Positions 21,570 through 28,560 of a stretch of 51,408 nt of DNA are shown in pieces. Each line of letters begins with the position of its first letter. Positions within the stretch are counted from its first letter, which is position 1. Both the position numbers and the translations under genes were made by a program. A model generated the notes under the pieces. It worked only from the letters and a program-made list of their open reading frames with translations, ran no database searches and was not told where the DNA came from. The stretch is from a virus, in IMG/VR virus record IMGVR_UViG_3300048586_000893, positions 1 through 51,408 of that record, one strand, 5' to 3'.

Positions 21570-22249
21570 ACTGCAGGTTCTCAGTATTTCTCGTGGTTCA
21601 CGAGAGACGCAATGTTGCGGGCCTCATTTGCCAGCGACCGAGCCGTGTTAAGCCCTGGAGACTGCAGAAGAGCCGGGAGGCGCATGAACTCCTGGGCCTG
21701 CCAGTGGCCCGCGTAGATGGCCTGCATCAGCAGGAAAAGGGCATCCAGAACCATATCAAAGATGCTTGCGTCGAGATGGGCGTTCTCGGCGGGCCTTTTT
21801 CGCTGCACGCCATGTACACCGCCGTTGCTGATAGCGACCGCAGTTCCCAAACGTGGCAGCGCGAGTGCTTCTCCATGAGCAATCGCGTTGCGGAAAGCGA
21901 TGACGTCTCCGGCCGCCGCCAAAAAATTCTCGACCGCTCGCTGGAACTCCGGATGCGCGGCGATAGCCGCCCGTCGAAACTCCTCAAGCAGGCGGGATAT
22001 GGGCCATCCATCTGTCCTAGGGCGGGACCCGACTTCGGGCCAGCCATCCATCTGCCAGAAGACTTTTTCCAGTTCGGTCTCGAACTGTGCGCAACCCAAC
22101 ATGAGCACCCCTATCCGCTCCAGGGTGGGCGGCGAAAAGCCCCGGTTCACGTAGACCTGACGCAGAGCGTCCTTAGAGGGGCGGTCGCCGGGCTTGCTCA
22201 TGACCCGCACGGTACCATCGCAACCCTGCATTTTGCGAGGGCGGCATGA
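21566..22249 (+). other. open plus-strand frame spanning the antisense HEPN-like gene
   Basis: A 227-codon plus-strand frame begins at a GTGA overlap with the preceding gene and ends in an ATGA overlap with the methyltransferase at 22246. Nearly all of it is antisense to, and codon-aligned with, the HEPN-like gene 21581-22201. The predicted peptide does not look like a folded protein. It may simply keep ribosomes moving along the early mRNA, or be chance; I do not claim a product. Confidence 0.3.
21581..22201 (-). CDS. antisense HEPN-like protein (RNxxAH motif)
   Basis: A 206-residue helical protein. FETELEKVFWQMDGWP and GDVIAFRNAIAHGEAL form the core; R104 to H109 is an Rx4H motif as in HEPN ribonuclease domains, where it is the catalytic pair. 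The surrounding RN-IAHG context is seen in several HEPN-like families linked to abortive infection. The fold assignment is from motif and helicity only. It lies alone and antisense in the early operon with GC lower than its neighbours. No partner antitoxin is adjacent, so it could equally be a non-toxic HEPN relative. Confidence 0.68.
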   Translation of the reverse strand: MSKPGDRPSKDALRQVYVNRGFSPPTLERIGVLMLGCAQFETELEKVFWQMDGWPEVGSRPRTDGWPISRLLEEFRRAAIAAHPEFQRAVENFLAAAGDVIAFRNAIAHGEALALPRLGTAVAISNGGVHGVQRKRPAENAHLDASIFDMVLDALFLLMQAIYAGHWQAQEFMRLPALLQSPGLNTARSLANEARNIASLVNHEKY

Positions 22250-22920
22250 GCCAGCCCAGCTTCGCCTTCTCCTCGGCCGTCGCCGCGCAGCGCTCGGAGC
22301 CGCACGACTCGCTCGACTTCTTCCCGACGCCGCCCTGGGCGACGCGGGCCTTCGTCCAGCATGTCGCGCTGCCGGTGCTCGGCGTCCAGACCGACGACAT
22401 CGTCCTGGAGCCGGCCTGCGGCGAAGGCCACATGGCCGAACCGCTGCGCGAGGCCTTCCCGGCGACGCTGGCGAGCGACATCCACCCTTACGGCTATGGC
22501 GAGGTCTGGGACTTTCTCGAAGCCGGCCCAAACCGGGGCGCCTGCGATTGGGGCTTCACGAACCCGCCCTTCAACCGCGCCGTCGAATTCGCGCGCATGG
22601 CGCTGTCGCTCGCCCGGCGTGGCGTCGGCCTGCTGGTCCGGACGCAGTGGCTGCATTCGGGCGAGCGCGACGATCTCTTCCGTACCTATCCGCCCTTCGT
22701 CATCGCCTATTACGTCGAGCGGGTGCCGATGCACCGCGGCGAGTGGAAGCCGAAAGGCTCCACCGCCACCGACTATTGCTGGGTCTGCTGGAAGCGAGGC
22801 GCCGAGCCGCGCCCGCCGCTCTGGATCCCGCCCGGACAGCGCAAGGCGTTGACCCGGCCGGATGATGCCGCTCGCTTTGCCAAGCCCGTCGCCGCCCCGC
22901 TGTTCGAGGCAGGAGCGTGA
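22246..22920 (+). CDS. phage DNA adenine methyltransferase-like protein (NPPF)
   Basis: A 224-residue SAM-dependent methyltransferase. Motif I is LEPACGEGHMAEPL (about residues 54-66), the acidic second motif is SDIHPYGYG and the catalytic motif IV is TNPPFNRAVEFA (NPPF 106-109), typical of N6-adenine or related amino-MTases. It has no obvious target-recognition domain, so it is compact. It probably protects phage DNA from restriction or alters host regulation. The start is in an ATGA overlap with the upstream frame. Confidence 0.85.
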   Translation: MSQPSFAFSSAVAAQRSEPHDSLDFFPTPPWATRAFVQHVALPVLGVQTDDIVLEPACGEGHMAEPLREAFPATLASDIHPYGYGEVWDFLEAGPNRGACDWGFTNPPFNRAVEFARMALSLARRGVGLLVRTQWLHSGERDDLFRTYPPFVIAYYVERVPMHRGEWKPKGSTATDYCWVCWKRGAEPRPPLWIPPGQRKALTRPDDAARFAKPVAAPLFEAGA

Positions 22921-22922
22921 CG

Positions 22923-23141
22923 ATGCCGCGCGCTCACCGCCCAGCCCGGTCCGACGCCGGCGCCATCTCGGCGCTGCTGGCGCGCGACGAGCTGGCGGAG
23001 CTGGATGCGGAGCGCGAGCGGCTGAAGGGCGTCATCGCGAGCCTGCTGCCGCGCCGTTCGACCATCGTTGAAACCCGCTTGAAGCAGCTCACCCGCCAGC
23101 GGGTCGCGCTCGTCGCAGGCGTCCGGAGGGCGATGCGATGA
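22923..23141 (+). CDS. small basic helical early protein
   Basis: A 72-residue protein (SALLARDELAELDAERERLKGVIASLLPRRSTIVETRLKQLTRQRVALVAGVRRAM) that looks like a two-helix coiled coil. The start at 22923 is chosen because AGGAG lies seven bases upstream; a GTG at 22917 overlaps the Shine-Dalgarno. It overlaps gemA by 4 nt. Role unknown. Confidence 0.68.
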   Translation: MPRAHRPARSDAGAISALLARDELAELDAERERLKGVIASLLPRRSTIVETRLKQLTRQRVALVAGVRRAMR

Positions 23142-23527
23142 GCCACCCCGCCATGCTCGCGAAGATCCACATCGCCCGCAAGGAACTCGGGCTCAGGGAG
23201 ACGGAGTACCGGGCGCTGCTCCAGCGCGTCGCCGGGGTCGAGAGCGCGAAGGATCTCTCGGATCGCACGGCCACGGCCGTCATCGCCGAGTTCAAGCGGC
23301 TGGGCTGGGCGCCCAAGGAGTCGAAGCGCCCGCCCGCGGAGCGTGCCGACATCCGCAAGATCTACGCGCTTTGGGGCGCGCTCCACGCCGGCCCTCTCGA
23401 CCGCGAGGCGCTGCGGGCCTGGGTGAAGCGCCGCTTCGGGGTCTCCGCGCCTGAATTCCTGAAGCCGCCCCAGGCGCGCGAGGCGATCGAGCAGCTCAAA
23501 GCCTGGCAGAAGAGGCTGGCGTCATGA
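23138..23527 (+). CDS. gemA: GemA regulatory protein (DUF1018)
   Basis: A 129-residue GemA/gp16 family protein. MLAKIHIARKELGLRETEYRALLQRVAGVESAKDLSDRTATAVIAEFKRLGW is the family signature, and the C-terminal half (IRKIYALWGALHAGPLDREALRAWVKRRFGVSAPEFL) also matches. In Mu, gemA affects host gene expression and DNA topology during the early phase. It overlaps neighbours on both sides by 4 nt. Confidence 0.93.
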   Translation: MSHPAMLAKIHIARKELGLRETEYRALLQRVAGVESAKDLSDRTATAVIAEFKRLGWAPKESKRPPAERADIRKIYALWGALHAGPLDREALRAWVKRRFGVSAPEFLKPPQAREAIEQLKAWQKRLAS

Positions 23528-23766
23528 TCCGGGTCACCGACCACGCTCTGGTGCGCTTCCTAGATCGGTCGGGAGCGGCCGAGATCGAGACGCTGCGGCT
23601 CACCCTGGCGCATTCGCTGGAGCGCGCGCGCCTCGGCGCCGAGCGCGCCGGCATCGCCGACTATGTCATCGTCGCCGACGGGCTGCGCTATGTCGTGAAG
23701 GACGACGTCCTGGTCACCGTGCTCGAAGCCGACATGGTCCCCGGCCGGAGGCGTCGGCGCCGATGA
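23524..23766 (+). CDS. small early protein upstream of mor
   Basis: An 80-residue protein (IRVTDHALVRFLDRSGAAEIETLRLTLAHSLERARLGAERAGIADYVIVADGLRYVVKDDVLVTVLEADMVPGRRRRRR). The strand-loop pattern VIVADGLRYVVKDDVLVTVL looks like a compact beta sheet, and the C-terminus is polyarginine. It overlaps gemA and mor by 4 nt each. It resembles small phage proteins that begin xRVTxHALxRFLxR, whose role is unknown to me. Confidence 0.75.
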   Translation: MIRVTDHALVRFLDRSGAAEIETLRLTLAHSLERARLGAERAGIADYVIVADGLRYVVKDDVLVTVLEADMVPGRRRRRR

Positions 23767-24134
23767 CCGGACTGCCGCCCCCGACCGAGGACGTGGCCCC
23801 GCTCGTCGCGCTGATCGGCGAGGAAGCGGCCTTGCGTCTGCTGGAGGCCCGGGGCGGCACGCGGGTCTATGTCTCCGACCCGGAGGAGGGACGCGCGCTG
23901 GCTGACATCGTGGGGCTTGACGCAGCGGCCGCGATGCGGAGGAAATACGGCGCGACGCGGGTCAAGCTGCCCGTCGGCCGCCAGTGGCGCGTGCTCTGCT
24001 ACAAGGCGATGGGGCTCTCCCGTCCGAAGATCGCTCTGCGGGCCGGCTGCTCCGAGACGACGGTGGACGACATCGTCAAGCGCCACGGGCGCCCTGCCAC
24101 GACCCAGCTCGATCTCTTCGCCCGTCAGGCCTGA
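23763..24134 (+). CDS. mor: Mor-family middle/late transcription activator
   Basis: A 123-residue Mor/C-type activator. The N-terminal dimerisation half (VAPLVALIGEEAALRLLEARGGTRVYV) and the C-terminal HTH (LCYKAMGLSRPKIALRAGCSETTVDDIVKRHG) fit the family. In Mu, Mor turns on the middle promoter that makes C. No second activator is visible here, so this protein may control lysis and late operons directly. It is the last gene of the early operon, and a hairpin begins at its stop codon. Confidence 0.88.
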   Translation: MTGLPPPTEDVAPLVALIGEEAALRLLEARGGTRVYVSDPEEGRALADIVGLDAAAAMRRKYGATRVKLPVGRQWRVLCYKAMGLSRPKIALRAGCSETTVDDIVKRHGRPATTQLDLFARQA

Positions 24135-24153
24135 GGCCCCGATCTCGGGGCCT
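24134..24153 (+). terminator. hairpin AGGCCCCG-N4-CGGGGCCT, copy 1 (early/lysis boundary)
   Basis: A perfect 8-bp stem with loop ATCT begins on the last base of the mor stop codon and is followed by GTCTGC. The same hairpin occurs at 31657 and 44606. It has no long T-run but is stable enough to terminate or to protect RNA ends at the end of the early operon. Confidence 0.7.
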
Positions 24154-24193
24154 GTCTGCTCCATCCCCATCCGCGCATCTTCGGCCAAAGCGT

Positions 24194-24209
24194 CCGGACC
24201 AAGGTCCGG
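24194..24209. promoter_or_regulatory. dyad CCGGACC-AA-GGTCCGG upstream of the endolysin
   Basis: Two perfect 7-bp arms around AA lie between the early-operon hairpin and the endolysin start. Mor/C-family activators bind dyads next to the promoter they activate, so this is a candidate activator site. It could instead be an RNA hairpin in the leader. Confidence 0.5.
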
Positions 24210-24230
24210 CCTCCTGCTGCCGGAGCGCGC

Positions 24231-25040
24231 ATGTCCCTGTCCCTCGTCGACCGTCTCGGAACCGCTACGCTGCGCGCGATCGCGCCCCAGGCGCGAGTCG
24301 CCATCATCGGCCCGGTTGGCGCGGCACTGCCGCGTGTGCTGCCGCGTTACGACATCGTCAGCGCGCTGCGTGTCGCCCATTTCATCGCCCAGGCGGCGCA
24401 TGAGAGCGACAGTTTCCGGACGCTGAACGAATATGGCGGCGCGGCCTATTTCGCCCGCTATGACGGCCGCAAGGATCTCGGCAACGTCAGGCCCGGCGAT
24501 GGCGCCCGCTTCCACGGCCGGGGCATTTTCCAGCTCACCGGCCGGGCCAACTATCGCGAATACGGCGCGCTGCTCGGCATCGACCTGGAGGGCGACCCCG
24601 ATCGCGCGGCCGAGCCGGAAATCTCGCTGGAGATCGCCTGCCTCTACTGGCAGCGCAAGAAGCTCAACGCCCTGGCCGAGCAGGACGATCTCGTCGCGAT
24701 TACGCGGCTGATCAATGGCGGCCGCAACGGGCTGGAGGACCGGCGCGTCAAGCTCGGCATCGCCAAGCGCGAGATCGCGGCCCTGGTCGAGGCGGGGCTG
24801 ACCACGGCCGATCCCGTGCATTACCCGATCCTGCGTCGTGGCAGCGCCGACGAGGCTGCGATCGAGGACCTGCAGGCGCGTCTGCGCAAGCAGGGCTTCC
24901 TCGTCACCATCGACGGCGATTTCGGCCCCGCGACTGAGCTGGCGGTGAAGGCCGTCCAGGCCCGTGCCGGGCTCATTGCCGACGGCATCGTTGGCCCGCT
25001 GACCTGGAAGGCACTCGTGCCGCCCGATCGGGAGGTCTGA
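24231..25040 (+). CDS. GH19 endolysin with C-terminal peptidoglycan-binding domain
   Basis: A 269-residue lysis enzyme. The catalytic domain (about residues 1-185) is GH19 chitinase-like, with Glu58 in IAQAAHESDSFRTL and the conserved GRGIFQLTGRANY (96-108), then the RLINGGRNGLEDR helix. The C-terminal PG-binding-1 domain (about 195-265) contains LQARLRKQGFLVTIDGDFGPATELAVKAVQARAGLIADGIVGPLTW. No signal peptide is seen, so a holin is needed. It is the first gene after the mor boundary. Confidence 0.93.
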   Translation: MSLSLVDRLGTATLRAIAPQARVAIIGPVGAALPRVLPRYDIVSALRVAHFIAQAAHESDSFRTLNEYGGAAYFARYDGRKDLGNVRPGDGARFHGRGIFQLTGRANYREYGALLGIDLEGDPDRAAEPEISLEIACLYWQRKKLNALAEQDDLVAITRLINGGRNGLEDRRVKLGIAKREIAALVEAGLTTADPVHYPILRRGSADEAAIEDLQARLRKQGFLVTIDGDFGPATELAVKAVQARAGLIADGIVGPLTWKALVPPDREV

Positions 25041-25077
25041 GGCCTTGCCCCACGACCGCACCTCGAAAGGAAATCCG

Positions 25078-25575
25078 ATGTTTCCTCGCCTCGCCGCCGC
25101 CGCCATCTTCGCCGCCCTGCTCACCGCGTACACGGCTCCCGCTGACGCCGCCGAATTGGCTGCGCCAGGCTGGGGCGACTTCATCAAGCCGTGGTGGGAC
25201 CTGGCCGTCCAGGGGCTGGCCGCCGGCGCCATCGCGCTGGTCGCCGCCGCCGCCAAGCGCTGGTTCAACATCGATCTGGAGGAACGCCACCGGCGCACGC
25301 TGCACCTGGCGCTGACGACCGGCGCCGATGCGGCCTGGTCGAAGCTGATGCAGTGGACCGGCCAGGGCCTGTCCCAGACCGAGATCCGTGACCGCCTGGT
25401 CGCCGAGACGATCTCTCATGGCTTGGCCGGCGCGTCCGATGCCGTCTCTGCCTTCGGGTTGGACGCGCAGGATCCGCGGCTGGTCAACCTCGCCCTCGCA
25501 AAGCTGAAGCAGACCGCGCCGCAGGGTGCCACCGCCGACCTGCTGCTGCCCTCGGCCGCGGCGCTGGCCGCCTGA
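25078..25575 (+). CDS. probable holin-type membrane protein (phage LL-H holin-like)
   Basis: A 165-residue protein. It has an N-terminal signal-like segment (about residues 1-24, ending ADA), a second hydrophobic helix (LAVQGLAAGAIALVAAAAKRWF, about 42-63) and a helical soluble C-terminal domain. Start 25078 follows AAAGGAAA. Position between endolysin and DUF2730 suggests a holin. The family call (LL-H-like) is tentative. Confidence 0.65.
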   Translation: MFPRLAAAAIFAALLTAYTAPADAAELAAPGWGDFIKPWWDLAVQGLAAGAIALVAAAAKRWFNIDLEERHRRTLHLALTTGADAAWSKLMQWTGQGLSQTEIRDRLVAETISHGLAGASDAVSAFGLDAQDPRLVNLALAKLKQTAPQGATADLLLPSAAALAA

Positions 25576-25591
25576 CGCCGAGGACGATGCC

Positions 25592-25951
25592 GTGGCCGAC
25601 ATGATGCTCTTTCTCCAGCAATACGGCAGCGTCCTGGTGCTGTTGAGCCAGGCCGCGATCCTCGCGATCGCGACCAAGTTCGTCACGCGCACCGACCATG
25701 AGCGGGCGATCTCCTCCCTCGACGGCAAGTTCACGCTCGCGATCGAGAAGGTCGACAAGGTCGAGGACCGCGTGAGCCGGCTGGAGAATGAGTTCCGGCA
25801 TCTGCCCGACCGCAACAGCGTCCACTCCATCCAGCTCTCGCTTTCCGACCTCAAGGGCGAGCTGCGCGGGCTCGGCGAGCAGCTCAAGCCGGTCGCGGCG
25901 ATTTCCGAGCGGTTGCAGGAATTCCTGCTCGAACAGGCGAAGAGCCGATGA
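25592..25951 (+). CDS. DUF2730-like membrane-anchored coiled-coil protein
   Basis: A 119-residue protein. There is one N-terminal hydrophobic segment (MLFLQQYGSVLVLLSQAAILAIATKFV) followed by a coiled coil (ISSLDGKFTLAIEKVDKVEDRVSRLENEFRHLPD...SIQLSLSDLKGELRGLGEQL). This is the DUF2730 arrangement seen in Mu-like phages between lysis and gp26. The start is taken as GTG 25592 with AGGA upstream; ATG codons at 25601 and 25604 are alternatives. A lysis or membrane role is inferred. Confidence 0.78.
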   Translation: MADMMLFLQQYGSVLVLLSQAAILAIATKFVTRTDHERAISSLDGKFTLAIEKVDKVEDRVSRLENEFRHLPDRNSVHSIQLSLSDLKGELRGLGEQLKPVAAISERLQEFLLEQAKSR

Positions 25952-25964
25952 GAGGGGAAGGCCG

Positions 25965-26261
25965 ATGATGGACCGTCTCATCCGCGAGGAAGCCCGCCTC
26001 GTCATCTTGCGCGCGCTCGAAGAGCAGCCGGACGGGCGCCTCAATTCCGAGCTGCTGCGCCTGACGCTGGAGAGCTATGGCATCACCAAGTCGCGGGACT
26101 GGGTCCATGACGAGCTGGCATGGCTGCGCGACATGGGCACGGTGACGGTGCTGGTCGCCGGCACGGTGCGCGTCGCGTCGATCACCGCCAAGGGGGCGGA
26201 CCATGTCGGTCGCCGCACCATCGTCGAGGGCATCAAGCGTCCGTCCCGGCCGGAGGCGTGA
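25965..26261 (+). CDS. Mu gp26-like winged-helix protein
   Basis: A 98-residue protein with a winged-helix pattern (EEARLVILRALEEQPDGRLNSELLRLTLESYGITKSRDWVHDELAWLRDMGTVTVLVAGTVRVASITAKGADHV). Such small ArsR-like proteins (VpaChn25_0724 family) stand before the small terminase in Mu-like phages. The start ATG at 25965 has GAGGGG upstream. A role in late transcription or packaging is possible. Confidence 0.82.
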   Translation: MMDRLIREEARLVILRALEEQPDGRLNSELLRLTLESYGITKSRDWVHDELAWLRDMGTVTVLVAGTVRVASITAKGADHVGRRTIVEGIKRPSRPEA

Positions 26262-26264
26262 GCG

Positions 26265-26843
26265 ATGGCACCGGGCAAGCGCGGTCGCCTCTCTTCGCTC
26301 GATCTCCTCCCGCCGGAGGCCGAGGACGACGTCGCCTGGGCCTTCGACCAGCTGCGCGCCCGAAAGCAGACGCAGGAGGACATCCGCGAGCAGTTCAATC
26401 TCCGCCTGCGGATGAAGGGACTGGAGCCGATCTCGGCCTCAGCCTTCAACCGCGCCGCGGTGCGCACCGCCCGCACGGCGCACCGGCTCGGCGAAGTCGG
26501 CCAGATCGCGGCCGCGCTCGCCGCGAAGAACGAGGATCAGGGCAACAACGACCTGACCATCCTGGTCTCCGACACGCTGAAGACGATCATCTTCGAGATG
26601 ACCGAGAACGCCGGCCAGCTGAGGGCGACACCGCTCATGGCGGAGATGGTCGCCAATCTGAGCACGGCGCTCGCCGGCGCCGAACGGGCGAAGAAGATCT
26701 CATTCGACAACCGCGTCATGGCGCAGAAGCATTTCCAGGTGCAGGTCGAGGCGGCGATCGAGAAGGTAGACGCCCTGAAGGGGCTGCCGCGCGAGGCCAA
26801 GGAAGCCTTCAAGCGCGAGCTGTTCGGGATCCGCGATGGCTGA
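26265..26843 (+). CDS. small terminase subunit, DUF3486 (Mu gp27-like)
   Basis: A 192-residue DUF3486 protein. RGRLSSLDLLPPEAEDDVAWAFDQLRARKQTQEDIREQFNLRL matches the family N-terminus, and a long helical body follows. In Mu-like phages it is the presumed small terminase, recognising the pac-proximal end and partnering the large subunit, whose gene it overlaps by 8 nt. Confidence 0.9.
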   Translation: MAPGKRGRLSSLDLLPPEAEDDVAWAFDQLRARKQTQEDIREQFNLRLRMKGLEPISASAFNRAAVRTARTAHRLGEVGQIAAALAAKNEDQGNNDLTILVSDTLKTIIFEMTENAGQLRATPLMAEMVANLSTALAGAERAKKISFDNRVMAQKHFQVQVEAAIEKVDALKGLPREAKEAFKRELFGIRDG

Positions 26844-28560
26844 TGCCGAGATCCTCAAGGCCGCCGGCAGGCTCATCCGCAAGGGTGTCGCCGCGGGCGT
26901 CGGGGCCGCGCTGGCGCTATCGGCCACGGCCGGCGACGTCGCCACCCGGCCGACGCGCGACGAATGGGTGGGGCTGCGCCGCGAGCAGGGGCGAGCCACC
27001 CCGGCCGACTGGCGCGAGACGCCGGCGCTGCTCTACTACCAGGGTGCGATCGCGCGGCTCTGCGAGATCCATGACGTCGTCGTGGTCGAGAAGTCCCGCC
27101 GCACCGGCGCCACCTGGGGCGCGGCCGCCGACGCCGTGCTGAGGTCCGCCTCGGCCCGCGACAATGGCGGCATGGACACGCTCTACATGGGCACCAGCCA
27201 CGACATGGCGAAGGAGTTCATCGACGCCGCCGGCATGTGGGCCAAGCTCTTCGAGAAGGTGGTGGTCGCAACCGGCGACATCATCTTCGACGACGGCTCC
27301 GAGAAGGGCATCCAGGCGCTGAAGATCGACTTCGCCTCAGGCTTCTCGATCGTGGCGCTGTCCTCCAAGCCGCGTTCGCTCCGCGGCCTCCAGGGCTTCG
27401 CCATCCTCGACGAGGCCGCCTTCGTCGACAATCTCCCCGAGCTGATCAAGGCCGCCATGGCATTCCTGATCTGGGGCGGCAAGGTGCTGATCATCTCGAC
27501 GCATAACGGCGCCGACAACGCCTTCAACGGGCTGGTCACCGACATCCGCGCCGGCCGCAAGAACTACGGCCTCGTCCGCTTCGATCTGGACGACGCGCTG
27601 CGCGACGGGCTGTTCGAGCGCATCTGCCTGATCAACGCGCACAAGCACGGCGAGTGGTCGCCGGAGAAGGAAGCCGACTGGCGCGAGGACCTGATCGGGA
27701 AATACGGCGAGGGCGCCGACGAGGAACTCTACTGCATCCCCAGCCAGGGCTCCGGCGCCTGGCTGCCCGGGCCGCTGATCGAAGCGCGCATGCACGACGC
27801 GCCCGTGTTGCGCTTGTCCTTCCCCGACAGCTTCACGATGCTGCCCGAACATGTCCGCAAGGCCGAGGTCCAGCGCTGGATCGCGGACGAGCTGGAGCCC
27901 GTCATGCGGGCCACGCTCGATCCGGCCCTGCAATCGGGGCTGGGCTTCGACGTCGGCCGCTACCGCGACCTCTCGGTGATCTGCCCGATGCAGATCGGCC
28001 GGACGATGCGCCGGATCGTGCCCTTCCTGGTCGAACTGTCGAAAGTGTCCTTCCAGCAGCAGGAGCAGATCCGCGACGCGATCGCCTACGGCCTGCCGCG
28101 TTTCATCGGCGGCCGCACGGACGCCACCGGCCTCGGCGCCAGCCTGGCCGAGAGCGGCACGCAACGCTTCGGCGAGGCCATGATCGGCGTGAAATTTTCG
28201 ACCGAATGGTACCGGATCGAGATGCCGCCGCTGAAGGCCGCCTTCGAGGACGACATGATCCTGATCCCGCGCGACGCCGAGGTCGCCGCGGATCTGCGCG
28301 CCTTCAAGGTGGTCAAGGGCATCGCGACGCTGCCGGCCTTGCGCGTCGCCGGCGCCGCCGGGGGCACCCGGCACGGCGATGCCGGGATCGCGATCGCGCT
28401 GGCCTATTCAGCAACCCGGCAGCCCTTCGCACCCTATAGCTACCAGGTCGTCTCCGCCTCGGGCCCGGCCGCGCTGGACGGGCCGCGCGGCTTCGGCTCG
28501 GACGACCATGACGACGCGATCGCAACCCTGATCGCCCGCCTGCGCGGAGGAATCTTCTGA
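26836..28560 (+). CDS. large terminase subunit (Mu gp28-like)
   Basis: A 574-residue packaging motor. The ATPase half has a Walker-A-like EKSRRTGATW (about residues 85-94) and Walker B FAILDEAAF (D192, E193), then VLIISTHNG (motif III). The nuclease half contains GLGFDVGRYRDLSVI. Mu-type headful packaging from the left end into flanking host DNA is expected. The first 40 residues (AAGRLIRKGVAAGVGAALALSATAG) are unusually Ala/Gly-rich for the family and may be a lineage-specific extension. Confidence 0.94.
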   Translation: MADAEILKAAGRLIRKGVAAGVGAALALSATAGDVATRPTRDEWVGLRREQGRATPADWRETPALLYYQGAIARLCEIHDVVVVEKSRRTGATWGAAADAVLRSASARDNGGMDTLYMGTSHDMAKEFIDAAGMWAKLFEKVVVATGDIIFDDGSEKGIQALKIDFASGFSIVALSSKPRSLRGLQGFAILDEAAFVDNLPELIKAAMAFLIWGGKVLIISTHNGADNAFNGLVTDIRAGRKNYGLVRFDLDDALRDGLFERICLINAHKHGEWSPEKEADWREDLIGKYGEGADEELYCIPSQGSGAWLPGPLIEARMHDAPVLRLSFPDSFTMLPEHVRKAEVQRWIADELEPVMRATLDPALQSGLGFDVGRYRDLSVICPMQIGRTMRRIVPFLVELSKVSFQQQEQIRDAIAYGLPRFIGGRTDATGLGASLAESGTQRFGEAMIGVKFSTEWYRIEMPPLKAAFEDDMILIPRDAEVAADLRAFKVVKGIATLPALRVAGAAGGTRHGDAGIAIALAYSATRQPFAPYSYQVVSASGPAALDGPRGFGSDDHDDAIATLIARLRGGIF

